Of a stretch of DNA of 64,000 bases, positions 45,298 to 53,019 are shown piece by piece; position 1 is the first letter of the stretch, and every line of letters starts with the position of its first letter. The position numbers and the translations under genes are program-made. The stretch comes from Bacteroidales bacterium (lineage in GTDB: Bacteria > Bacteroidota > Bacteroidia > Bacteroidales > UBA932): assembly GCA_017631435.1 (NCBI GenBank), contig JAGBTG010000051.1, forward strand, positions 1-64,000. Reading direction: 5' to 3'. The notes under the pieces are model-generated. The model ran no database searches, was not told the DNA's origin, and was given only the letters and a program-made list of their open reading frames with translations.

Positions 45298-45597
45298 CTA
45301 CTCTATAGCAAGAACCCGTGAAAAACCTGTAATGTCAAATACCGATTTTACTTCCGGATTGAGATTCTTCAATACAAAACGGCCACCGGATGCTGCCAAC
45401 ATCTTATGGGTTGAAAGCACTACACGCAAACCGGCAGAACTCACATACTGCAACTTTTCACAATTGAAAACCATACCTGAGCACTTGCCTATATAAGGTT
45501 TTACTGCATTATCCAACTCCGAAGCCGTTACCGTATCCAAACGTCCTGCAATGTTCATCATTACAATACCATTCTCCTGTAAAATATCAATTTCCAT
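45298..45597 (-). CDS. STAS-domain protein (anti-sigma factor antagonist-like), copy 2
   Basis: A 99-residue single STAS domain. The phospho-Ser loop is YVSSAGLRVVLS, as in SpoIIAA/RsbV, so it should be switched by Ser phosphorylation by an RsbW-like kinase and release or bind it accordingly. Its end (NLNPEVKSVFDITGFSRVL) closely matches the STAS protein at 47989-48279. The RsbW-like gene lies 26 bp upstream. Confidence 0.9.
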   Translation of the reverse strand: MEIDILQENGIVMMNIAGRLDTVTASELDNAVKPYIGKCSGMVFNCEKLQYVSSAGLRVVLSTHKMLAASGGRFVLKNLNPEVKSVFDITGFSRVLAIE

Positions 45598-45623
45598 ATC
45601 CTATCCTTTTATTATTTTTCTTC

Positions 45624-46034
45624 TTATTTATCCAAATGTTTTACCAATGTCAATATATTCTTGCCGTCAACCCTATTATACTCAACCTTATGCATCAGGC
45701 TTTTTATAAGGAAAATCCCAAGTCCGCCTACCGGTCTTTCTTCAAGCGAAAGAGTTACGTCTGCATCTGGCTGGGCAGTTGGATCAAACTCCTTACCTGT
45801 ATCAATAAGTTTGAACACCAATTCATTTTCTGTCCAAAGGGCTGTAAGTTCAAGTGTATGTTCCTCATCCTGAGGATAGGCATACATAATGACATTTGTT
45901 ACAGCCTCCTCCAATACCAGGTGAACATTGAACAACTCCTGGGCCGACAGTTCACAGCCAATTTCCTCAAGAAAAGAGACCATGCGGCTGATTTCTTCTA
46001 TCTTATTGCAAAGTTCTATTTTTCTTGATTCCAT
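45624..46034 (-). CDS. RsbW-like serine kinase / anti-sigma factor (HATPase_c_2)
   Basis: A 136-residue GHKL ATPase with an intact N-box (LVLEEAVTNVIMYAYP), G1 (DTGKEFDP) and G2-like RPVGGLGIFLIKSL. Proteins of this kind phosphorylate a STAS partner and sequester a sigma factor or other target. Start set at 46034 (MESRKIELC), or 9 bp earlier at 46043. It lies between the ABC ATPase fusion and a STAS gene. No sigma factor or PP2C phosphatase gene is nearby. Confidence 0.88.
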   Translation of the reverse strand: MESRKIELCNKIEEISRMVSFLEEIGCELSAQELFNVHLVLEEAVTNVIMYAYPQDEEHTLELTALWTENELVFKLIDTGKEFDPTAQPDADVTLSLEERPVGGLGIFLIKSLMHKVEYNRVDGKNILTLVKHLDK

Positions 46035-46052
46035 CCAAGCCAAAATTACCTG

Positions 46053-47114
46053 TTATTTCAACAATAAACGCTCCTGGTCCAATTCCATATGCAAAATCCT
46101 GCAATGATTCTCAATACGTTCTTCCAGAACATCGCATAATCCCTGCAAAATACTGAAACTCAAATCATCCCTACAACTGCTGCCATCCAAATACGATACA
46201 CCCGAATCGGCTACCGTCATTTCAATGATCATGCGAACCTGCTGCTCAGCTTTTGACAATTTGAAGGTCAAGCCTTTTTCAAGCGGAATAAGATTCAGCG
46301 CCTCCTCAACTGCCAACTGCACAAAACGGAATGCCTGACCTCCCAATCCAAAACGGTTGCAGTACTGTTCTATTCTTGCATTCAACTCAGGACGGTCGAA
46401 ATGAGGAGAATCTATGGTATAGTAAAGGTCCTTCATATAACTGAGGAACCTCTTTGTAGCCTCATTACACGGAGAGACAAGAACTTCCTCAACAGTACCT
46501 TCCTCACACACGTGCCCCTTTTCAAGGAAGACCACTTTATCTGCAAGCTCTGCCGCAATATTGAGCTTATGGGTATTCATTACTAATGTCATCTCCTTCT
46601 TGAGCTTTCTCAACACATCAGCAACCTCTCCTACAGCTATAGGATCAAGTGCCGACAAAGGCTCATCCAACAACAGGATCTGAGGTTTCATAACCAGGCT
46701 GCGGGCTATAGCCACACGCTGCTGCTGACCTTCAGAAAGCTCGCGTGGGAACAACATGCACTTTGCAGCCAATCCTACAGACTCCAGCTGCTCCATTGCA
46801 ACTTTTTCCGCCTCTTTGGCCGATAACCCCAAAACTGTCATAGGTGCCAGCGTCAGATTGTGAAGCACACTCAAATGTGGAAAAAGATTGAAATGTTGGA
46901 ATATCATTCCAATACGCGGTTTTTGGCCATCGGAAAATATTATGTCTCCAGAATCGGGTTTTTCCAGACCTGCCAGACATTTGAGCAGGGTACTCTTGCC
47001 ACTGCCCATTGCTCCAATAAGACATATGGTCTCGTGGTCCCCTATCTTCAAGGACAAGTCATTGAGCGCCTGATGGCTGCCAAATGATTTATATAAATGT
47101 CTAAGTTCAATCAT
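46053..47114 (-). CDS. Amino-acid-type ABC ATPase fused to a degenerate HATPase-like domain
   Basis: A 353-residue protein. Residues about 1-225 are a GlnQ-type ATPase: Walker A GAMGSGKST, Q-loop FQHFNLFPHLSVLHN, signature LSEGQQQRVA, Walker B ILLLDEPLSALDP and switch NTHK. The tail of about 125 residues does not fit a normal GlnQ end. It resembles RsbW-like domains (FRFVQLAVEEALNLIPLEKG, TVADSGVSY), but the N-box Asn is shifted or lost, so ATP binding there is doubtful. ATGATTGA overlaps the permease stop. The tail may sense or be bound by the STAS proteins encoded beside it. Confidence 0.8.
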   Translation of the reverse strand: MIELRHLYKSFGSHQALNDLSLKIGDHETICLIGAMGSGKSTLLKCLAGLEKPDSGDIIFSDGQKPRIGMIFQHFNLFPHLSVLHNLTLAPMTVLGLSAKEAEKVAMEQLESVGLAAKCMLFPRELSEGQQQRVAIARSLVMKPQILLLDEPLSALDPIAVGEVADVLRKLKKEMTLVMNTHKLNIAAELADKVVFLEKGHVCEEGTVEEVLVSPCNEATKRFLSYMKDLYYTIDSPHFDRPELNARIEQYCNRFGLGGQAFRFVQLAVEEALNLIPLEKGLTFKLSKAEQQVRMIIEMTVADSGVSYLDGSSCRDDLSFSILQGLCDVLEERIENHCRILHMELDQERLLLK

Positions 47115-47919
47115 ACTTGAAAGTTTTTGCATATACCAGATTAATAAATTTGGCTATCAGCCAAGAGAGTATCAGGTACATTATTGAAACAAGCAGCAAA
47201 GGGAGAAACGTATCCGTATAGTGCTCCCTCACACTATATACAGACTTTATCAAATCCTCTTGGGCAATATATCCTGCATATGAAGTAGCACGCAACTGCA
47301 CCTTCAGTTCCGCAACAAAAAGAGGCAACATGGACTTCACAGCCTGCGGCAAAACTATATACCTGTAACATTGGCCTTTAGTGAGTCCCAAGGCCAGTCC
47401 AGCTTCAATCTGTCCTTTACCCACCTGAAGTATATGAACCTTGAATATCTTCATCAATGATCCTGAAGTATAGACACTCAACGCAATAATGGAAACCAGG
47501 ATACCATTCATTCCGCCGGCAAAGATGACATAATAGAAAAACATCATCAACGCAACAGAAGGTATATCGTGTACAGTTGTTACAAACCAGTTAAGTGGTT
47601 TGAAAAGCCACGCACACTTGTGGCTTATTGCCATATATGCCAGCACGGCACCAAGGAGTATGGCTCCTACAGCTGCAAATAGAAATATTATCACCGTAGT
47701 TTTCAGACCACCAAACAAGATTTTCCACATGCCCCACGAGAACAGGCTATTTACCATATGCCCCCATTTGAGCACATCTGAATTGACAGCACCTTCAGAT
47801 GAGCCTGCAGAAGAACCCAAATCCGGTGTACCAGCCCAACCAAAGCAGGTGAATGCAAGCAACACACCCACCATAAGGAGAAACAATGTTTTTCCTGAAA
47901 AATTTTTCATTTTAAACAT
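47107..47919 (-). CDS. Amino-acid-type ABC transporter permease
   Basis: A 270-residue permease of the HisM/GlnP type with a signal-like first helix, an unusual 30-residue polar segment and four or five further helices. The EAA loop is QIEAGLALGLTKGQCYRYIVLP. It pairs with the ATPase fusion whose gene overlaps by 8 bp. No periplasmic binding protein gene is present in the window, so the ligand is unknown and the binding protein must be encoded elsewhere or be dispensable. Confidence 0.88.
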   Translation of the reverse strand: MFKMKNFSGKTLFLLMVGVLLAFTCFGWAGTPDLGSSAGSSEGAVNSDVLKWGHMVNSLFSWGMWKILFGGLKTTVIIFLFAAVGAILLGAVLAYMAISHKCAWLFKPLNWFVTTVHDIPSVALMMFFYYVIFAGGMNGILVSIIALSVYTSGSLMKIFKVHILQVGKGQIEAGLALGLTKGQCYRYIVLPQAVKSMLPLFVAELKVQLRATSYAGYIAQEDLIKSVYSVREHYTDTFLPLLLVSIMYLILSWLIAKFINLVYAKTFKYD

Positions 47920-47988
47920 ACCATTAAAAAAATTACAGACTCAACCGACAGGAAGAGCCTGAAAAGGTTCTGCAAATATGCAGTTCCC

Positions 47989-48279
47989 TTATTCTATATT
48001 GAAAATCTGGCTAAAGCCTGACATATCAAACACCCCTTTAACCAAGGGTTCAAGATTACGTATTACAAGTTTTCCGCCCTTTGCCACAATATCCTTGTTC
48101 AAAGAGAGAAAAACCCTTAATCCAGAAGAGCATATATAACTCATTCCCTTACAGTCTACAATAACTATATCACCCAAATTGACACTCAGCCTTCCAATCT
48201 CCTCCTCAAGCTCACGCAAACTTAGAGCATCCATAGGATAATCTACACGAATCTTATGTGTTGTGAAATTCTCACCCAT
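47989..48279 (-). CDS. STAS-domain protein (anti-sigma factor antagonist-like), copy 1
   Basis: A 96-residue single STAS domain with phospho-Ser loop YICSSGLRVFLS and end NLEPLVKGVFDMSGFSQIF, a paralog of the copy at 45298-45597. It is the first gene of the transporter/partner-switching run, about 70 bp before the permease. Confidence 0.88.
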   Translation of the reverse strand: MGENFTTHKIRVDYPMDALSLRELEEEIGRLSVNLGDIVIVDCKGMSYICSSGLRVFLSLNKDIVAKGGKLVIRNLEPLVKGVFDMSGFSQIFNIE

Positions 48280-48353
48280 ACTCTACAATATTAATCAATA
48301 ACTACAAAGTTAATAAAAATCATTTAAAAAAACTGGAAACTGTACACAAAAAA

Positions 48354-48379
48354 AAAGAGCGCCAATCATGCCGCCCTTT
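48354..48379 (-). terminator. Terminator of the HU gene
   Basis: On the minus strand AAAGGGCG pairs with CGCTCTTT (one wobble) across a 10-nt loop and is followed by a long T-run, 10 bp after the stop. Confidence 0.75.
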
Positions 48380-48388
48380 TTGCATCCA

Positions 48389-48643
48389 TTACAGAATCTG
48401 AGTTTTGAACTTCACCACCTTTTTACCCGGGATTATAATCATCTTTCGGGTATTAAGGCTCATTGTACGCCTTGGTTTCCTCTCCTTAACCATAAATGAC
48501 CCAAATCCCCTCAAAAACACATTTTCCTTATTCTTCAATGTTTCCGATATGGTATCAAGTACCGAGTTCAGGAACTCATTGCTCTCCGCTAATGTTAGTC
48601 CTGTCTTCTGTGAAACTCTTTTCACAAGCTGTTTCTTGTTCAT
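48389..48643 (-). CDS. HU/IHF-family DNA-binding protein
   Basis: An 84-residue nucleoid protein of the HU type: MNKKQLVKRVSQKTGLTLAE at the N-terminus, the dimer core FLRGFGSFMVKERKPRR and a beta-arm containing the KVVKFK end. The arm (NTRKMIIIPGKKVV) lacks the usual P-R-T-G-R-N-P-Q order but keeps the length. It is a single gene divergent from the MscS gene. Confidence 0.92.
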   Translation of the reverse strand: MNKKQLVKRVSQKTGLTLAESNEFLNSVLDTISETLKNKENVFLRGFGSFMVKERKPRRTMSLNTRKMIIIPGKKVVKFKTQIL

Positions 48644-48716
48644 GGCAATCAGTTTTTTCTCAATAACAAATTGGGCAATACATTGTTTAAAGGACAGAAC
48701 TCAAACAGAAACTGCC

Positions 48717-49682
48717 ATGATGGGAAAATTGAAACATATGTGGTGGAAAGTTGGTCTGCTGGCCATACTGCTTGCAATAATTATAGCAACACCGCTCATA
48801 TTCACCAAAGAAACCAAACTGCTCTCACTGATAATGAGATTGGATGCCATAGCCATAACAGGAACATTCATGGCCATCCTCAATGATCTGATTATCTTCA
48901 CCTACGGTCTGTTCAAAGGGAAAACCGTCTACAAGAAAGCTCCCCTGAAGGGGATAGAACAGATAACCCGCATAATAGTATTCTTTGTAGGAGGGATCAT
49001 CATCATTGCCATTCTTCTCGACAAATCTCCAGCCAAACTTCTCACAGGCCTTGGAGCGGTTGCTGCCGTAATCTCCTTCATCTTCAAGGACACCCTTCTT
49101 GGATTTGTATCGGGCATACAACTGAGTTCCAATGACATGGTACGCATAGGAGACTGGATTGTAGTCCCCGGCACTTTGGCCAACGGCAACGTGATTGACA
49201 TCTCCCTCATCACCGTAAAGGTGCAGAACTTCGACAACACCATAGTTACCGTACCCTCATACTCCCTTGTAAGCAGCTCTTTCCAGAACTGGAGGGGCAT
49301 GGACGAGAGCGGCGGCCGCAGAATGACCATAAACCTGAACATGGACATGGACTATGTCCATTTCTGTACTCCCGACGAATTGCAGAAACTGGGTACCCTT
49401 GTGCAACTTCCTGCCGACACCTCCCAAATAACCAACCTCGAACTGTACAGGATATATATGGCCACCTACATACACAAGCACAAGGGAATAAACAACTCCA
49501 TCCTTACAATGGTACGGCATATGGATCCTACTGCCACAGGTCTGCCGGTACAGATTTACTGTTTCTCCGCCCACAAAGGGTGGGCCGTATATGAAGGGGT
49601 AAAATCACAGATAACCGAACACGCCATAGCCATGGCACGCACATTCGGTCTGAAGATTTTCAATTGGGGAGAAGATTCCTGA
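48717..49682 (+). CDS. Mechanosensitive channel, MscS family
   Basis: A 321-residue channel with four membrane helices (near 10-30, 40-60, 75-100 and the pore helix), the pore region KLLTGLGAVAAVISFIFKDTLLGFVSG and the beta domain IGDWIVVPGTLANGNVIDI. It should release solutes on membrane stretch. Start chosen at 48717 (MMGKLKHMWW). The frame is open to 48405, but that stretch is antisense to the HU gene. Confidence 0.9.
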   Translation: MMGKLKHMWWKVGLLAILLAIIIATPLIFTKETKLLSLIMRLDAIAITGTFMAILNDLIIFTYGLFKGKTVYKKAPLKGIEQITRIIVFFVGGIIIIAILLDKSPAKLLTGLGAVAAVISFIFKDTLLGFVSGIQLSSNDMVRIGDWIVVPGTLANGNVIDISLITVKVQNFDNTIVTVPSYSLVSSSFQNWRGMDESGGRRMTINLNMDMDYVHFCTPDELQKLGTLVQLPADTSQITNLELYRIYMATYIHKHKGINNSILTMVRHMDPTATGLPVQIYCFSAHKGWAVYEGVKSQITEHAIAMARTFGLKIFNWGEDS

Positions 49683-49687
49683 AAATG

Positions 49688-50347
49688 TTACCGTGCACCC
49701 CACTGACGGATAATCTCAAGTTCCTCCTCTGTGTAAAGAAGATTTCTGAGCATCTGTGCAAACTGCTCCTTGAAAAGGAGAATGAACAGAATTATGAGCA
49801 GCAATGCCACTGCAGCAACAAGTACCCACACAAGCACCTTCTGGTTCCTGTATGCATTTGCCGGCATTACAGGCTCAACCTGCGGCACTGCATCAGCATC
49901 AGATTCCTCAGGTTCAGATACAGGTTCCGGCATCTGCTCCGGTTCCTGCATCGGAGCCGGATCGGGATTCAGTTCAAGGGATATTGCCTCAAGGGAGAAA
50001 CTGTCGGGAGCAAAATCAAACTCCTCTGAGACCTCAAAAGAGATCTCTCCACCTTCTGTCTGCCTGAAAATTCCAAATCCTGGCACCTCAAATGCCCCAT
50101 CCTGCTGCAATTTGCTGCAAATTTCCTCAGCCAGATCCTGCTGCCATGGCTCAAAAACATCATTTTCGCCCTGTTCAGATGATGCAGAAAACAAAAGTTC
50201 CTTCTTTGGAGGGAGAATTGTCTTGCAATCTTCCAAAAAAGTTGCAGATTTTGCCACAATTGCAAACTTTCCAACCTTTGGAAGTATAACATTCTCATCC
50301 TTAATAAGTAACTGCTGAATTTCTCTATATACCAGGGCTATTTCCAT
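49688..50347 (-). CDS. HU-CCDC81-type membrane protein
   Basis: A 219-residue protein. The first ~105 residues look like the HU-CCDC81 tandem (LLIKDENVILPKVGKFAIVAKS, ILPPKKELLFSAS, FEVPGFGIFRQTEGGE). A Pro/Glu linker of about 45 residues follows, then one membrane helix (VWVLVAAVALLLIILFIL) and a short end. In many Bacteroidetes this N-domain is joined to a C-terminal SPOR domain; none is present here. It may tether cell wall or division machinery to the membrane. Confidence 0.65.
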   Translation of the reverse strand: MEIALVYREIQQLLIKDENVILPKVGKFAIVAKSATFLEDCKTILPPKKELLFSASSEQGENDVFEPWQQDLAEEICSKLQQDGAFEVPGFGIFRQTEGGEISFEVSEEFDFAPDSFSLEAISLELNPDPAPMQEPEQMPEPVSEPEESDADAVPQVEPVMPANAYRNQKVLVWVLVAAVALLLIILFILLFKEQFAQMLRNLLYTEEELEIIRQWGAR

Positions 50348-50408
50348 GAACTGTTTTTAAATTTTATGAGCACAAAGTTAAAATTTTTCGCATTTTTTTG
50401 CTAAAAAA

Positions 50409-50440
50409 TTTGGAGAGTAAGGAAATTTGTTCTACTTTTG
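50409..50440 (+). promoter_or_regulatory. Promoter of tRNA-Asn
   Basis: TTTG at 50409-50412 and TACTTTTG at 50433-50440, separated by 20 bp, match the Bacteroidetes -33/-7 pattern exactly. The tRNA begins 37 bp later. Confidence 0.7.
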
Positions 50441-50477
50441 TACCCGCTAACGCAAACGAACGGTAGCACACTAAAAT

Positions 50478-50551
50478 TCCTGAATAGCTCAGTTGGTTAG
50501 AGCATCTGACTGTTAATCAGAGGGTCCTAGGTTCAAGTCCTAGTTCAGGAG
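50478..50551 (+). tRNA. tRNA-Asn (GTT)
   Basis: A 74-nt cloverleaf: acceptor stem TCCTGAA/TTCAGGA, D-arm AGCTCAGTTGGTTAGAGC, anticodon stem CTGACTGTTAATCAG with GTT at 50512-50514, T-arm CTAGGTTCAAGTCCTAG, discriminator G. CCA is not encoded. Confidence 0.97.
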
Positions 50552-50559
50552 CAAAAAAG

Positions 50560-50586
50560 GCACTGAATTTCTTCAGTGCTTTTTTC
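50560..50586 (+). terminator. Terminator of tRNA-Asn
   Basis: Stem GCACTGAA / TTCAGTGC with a TTTC loop, then six Ts. It directly follows the tRNA. Confidence 0.85.
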
Positions 50587-50625
50587 GTTTATAGGTAATA
50601 TGGACAAAAATACGGTAATATTAAA

Positions 50626-50668
50626 GAAAACCCCGTTAGGATATACTCTGGCGAGGTTTTCCTTTTTT
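50626..50668 (+). terminator. Terminator-like hairpin upstream of the nucleotidase genes
   Basis: GAAAACCCCG and CGAGGTTTTC pair with one mismatch around a 16-nt loop, followed by seven Ts. It lies just before the TACCTTTG box of the next gene and could insulate it from the tRNA transcript. Confidence 0.5.
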
Positions 50669-50671
50669 TAC

Positions 50672-50679
50672 TACCTTTG
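50672..50679 (+). promoter_or_regulatory. -7 box of the nucleotidase operon
   Basis: TACCTTTG matches TAnnTTTG exactly, 17 bp before the ATG at 50697. A TCTG about 21 bp upstream is a weak -33 candidate. Confidence 0.5.
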
Positions 50680-50696
50680 TATTAAACAATACAGTT

Positions 50697-51383
50697 ATGA
50701 ATACTATTTTTAAAATAAAGATCCCAGCCATTATTGCCATGCTCATTCTTGGAGCAATGCCGGCACTTGGACAGACCATCAGGAAAGCTGAATGGAGCTG
50801 CATTAAAATGGACTCAACTTATGACGGCAAGAAAGTGAAATCCACAAAAGTAATTGAGCAGCACAAAGCCACATCTCCGGGCCTGCTCAAACCTATAGGA
50901 AAATGTGAGAAGGAACTCAAATCAGATGACCTGCAGCGTTTTGTGTCCGATGCCATGTTCACATACGCATCCCAGACACTGGCCAGAAAGACAAAGGATC
51001 CCGATGCCAAAGCAGATGTGACCATTATAAAATTCAAGAACAGGAAAGTGTCGTTACCGGCAGGTGATGTATCTGCCAATGACATAATCTCATTGTTCCC
51101 TATAGACAATAAAATATTGATATTTGACATTAAAGGGGAATACCTGAAGGAATTCATCAGAAAATCTTCAAGAAAGGGAGCTGTTTCATCAATGGAGGCA
51201 AAAGCCGTAGAAGATGACCACATATATAAAGTAATCACAATGGATTATATGCTCAGGAAAGAGGTATGTGCAGATGTGCTGGAGCATTCAGAAAATTTGG
51301 TAGAGAGCAGCATCCTGTACTTGAGCAATACCCTTGTCCAGCATGTGAGAAGACTTGCACAAAAAGGTGAAACCATCAAATAA
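50697..51383 (+). CDS. Split 5'-nucleotidase, C-terminal substrate-binding domain
   Basis: A 228-residue exported protein (signal peptide ends ALGQ). It resembles the C-terminal domain of UshA-type 5'-nucleotidases: DDLQRFVSDAMFTYAS, DVTIIKFKNRKVSLPAGDVS and NDIISLFPIDNKILIFDIKG. The metallophosphoesterase half is encoded separately 8 bp downstream. The two together should rebuild a periplasmic nucleotidase, with the gene order reversed from the usual domain order. Confidence 0.82.
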   Translation: MNTIFKIKIPAIIAMLILGAMPALGQTIRKAEWSCIKMDSTYDGKKVKSTKVIEQHKATSPGLLKPIGKCEKELKSDDLQRFVSDAMFTYASQTLARKTKDPDAKADVTIIKFKNRKVSLPAGDVSANDIISLFPIDNKILIFDIKGEYLKEFIRKSSRKGAVSSMEAKAVEDDHIYKVITMDYMLRKEVCADVLEHSENLVESSILYLSNTLVQHVRRLAQKGETIK

Positions 51384-51391
51384 GCTACAAT

Positions 51392-52231
51392 ATGAGAACA
51401 CTACATATATATACTTTAATATTTATTGCAACTGTAGCATCAGCATTCTCTGCCAATGCTCAGGACCTTGTCATTTTGCACACCAATGATGTGCACAGCC
51501 AGCTCACCCCACAACTTATAGGAAAGAACAAGGGACTCAGTGGCTACGAAAGAAGGGAAGCCTACATAAAGGAGGTTGTAAAAAAACACGGAAGAGAGAA
51601 TGTCCTTATTCTCGACGGAGGTGATTTCAGCATGGGAAGTTCCCATTTTGCAGTATACAAGGGGGATGTGGAGATTGAACTCATGAATGTTCTGGGGTAT
51701 GACGCCGTATGCGTGGGCAATCACGAGCTGGACAGGGGACAGGAGGAATTGGCCCACCGTTTCAGCAATGCCAAATTTGAGGTATTGTGCGCCAACTTTG
51801 ATTTCACAGAAAGTCCGCTGAAAGACCTTGTAAAACCTTATACAATTGTGCAGAAGGGGGGCAAAAAGATTGCCATCATTGGCCTTATGCTCAACATGAG
51901 GAGCTTTTCATTGAACAAGAACACCAAGAATCTCACATACATGAATGCCACAGATGTCCTTAACCGCCTTGCAAAAGAACTTAAGGAAGAGCAGAAATGT
52001 GATCTTGTAATTGCCCTTTCCCATTGCGGCCTTTACACAGGAAGGGAGGGAAACCCAAGCGATGAGCAGATAGCACCGCTCACCGAGCACGTTGACATTA
52101 TTGTTGGAGGGCACTCACACACCTATATGGAGGAGATGCTTACCGTAAAAAACAAAGTGGGCAAGGATGTGATAATTGTGCAGGACGGGGCTATGGGCGA
52201 ATACATTGGAAGATTGGATTTGTACTGGTAA
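51392..52231 (+). CDS. Split 5'-nucleotidase, metallophosphoesterase domain
   Basis: A 279-residue exported protein (signal peptide ends SANAQ). Its motifs are LHTNDVHSQL, DGGDFSMGS, VCVGNHELDRG, ALSHCGL and GGHSHTY, the two-metal site of calcineurin-like phosphoesterases of the UshA group. It stops at the end of the catalytic domain. The substrate-binding domain is the gene just upstream. Confidence 0.92.
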   Translation: MRTLHIYTLIFIATVASAFSANAQDLVILHTNDVHSQLTPQLIGKNKGLSGYERREAYIKEVVKKHGRENVLILDGGDFSMGSSHFAVYKGDVEIELMNVLGYDAVCVGNHELDRGQEELAHRFSNAKFEVLCANFDFTESPLKDLVKPYTIVQKGGKKIAIIGLMLNMRSFSLNKNTKNLTYMNATDVLNRLAKELKEEQKCDLVIALSHCGLYTGREGNPSDEQIAPLTEHVDIIVGGHSHTYMEEMLTVKNKVGKDVIIVQDGAMGEYIGRLDLYW

Positions 52232-52242
52232 AACCGCACCGC

Positions 52243-52995
52243 ATGGAAAATATAAAATTTGAGATATGCTGCGGTTCGCTGCAGAGTGCACTGAATGCGC
52301 AAGAAGCGGGTGCCCATAGAGTGGAGCTTTGCTCTGCCTTGAGTCTGGGTGGCCTTACCCCCTCCTACGGCTTCATTGAACTTGCAAGAAAGAGACTGAA
52401 GATTGATATAAATGTACTCATCCGCCCGCGTCAGGGAGATTTTCTGTATGATTCCGATGAGGTTGCAGTAATGCTGAGGGATATCACCGCCTGCGCCCAA
52501 ATGGGGGTAAACGGAGTGGTTATAGGTGCGCTGGATCCATTCGGCAATGTGGATGAGGATGCCTGCAGGGCTATGGTGGCCGTAGCCAAGCACTATGGAA
52601 TGTCAGTTACCTTCCACAGGGCAATAGACCGTGCCTGCAACATAATGGCTGCGCTGGAGGATGTAATTTCTGCCGGGGCCGACAGGATACTTTCGTCGGG
52701 AGGAAAAACTTCTTCATATGAAGGGGCTGAGACTCTTGCCCAAATGAATGCCGCAGCTGCAGGAAGAATAATAATTATGCCCGGAGGAGGGGTGAATGCA
52801 GGGAATATCAGCCAGATACTGAAAACAACCGGGGCCCAGGAGATACATTTCTCCGGATCGGAAACCATCCAGTCCGAGATGATTTACAGGGAAGGGGTAT
52901 CCTTTACTCCCGACAGTTTGGGAGGGGACTTTACCCGAACAGAAAGTTCCATAGAGAAGATCCGCCAGACAATTGGGGCGGCACAACAGATATAA
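52243..52995 (+). CDS. cutC: CutC family protein
   Basis: A 250-residue TIM-barrel protein that opens KFEICCGSLQSALNAQEAGA and contains VELCSALSLGGLTPSYGFIE, INVLIRPRQGDFLYDSDE, VIGALDPFGNVDEDAC, VTFHRAIDRA and RILSSGGKTSSYEG. The family was linked to copper handling in E. coli, but that role is weakly supported. It follows the nucleotidase by 11 bp and shares the operon. Confidence 0.95.
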   Translation: MENIKFEICCGSLQSALNAQEAGAHRVELCSALSLGGLTPSYGFIELARKRLKIDINVLIRPRQGDFLYDSDEVAVMLRDITACAQMGVNGVVIGALDPFGNVDEDACRAMVAVAKHYGMSVTFHRAIDRACNIMAALEDVISAGADRILSSGGKTSSYEGAETLAQMNAAAAGRIIIMPGGGVNAGNISQILKTTGAQEIHFSGSETIQSEMIYREGVSFTPDSLGGDFTRTESSIEKIRQTIGAAQQI

Positions 52996-53019
52996 AACCG
53001 GAAAACCAAAACATACACT

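Noticed and set aside
48405..48716. N-terminal extension of the MscS frame
   Set aside because: It runs antisense through the whole HU gene; the protein from 48717 starts with a normal first helix.
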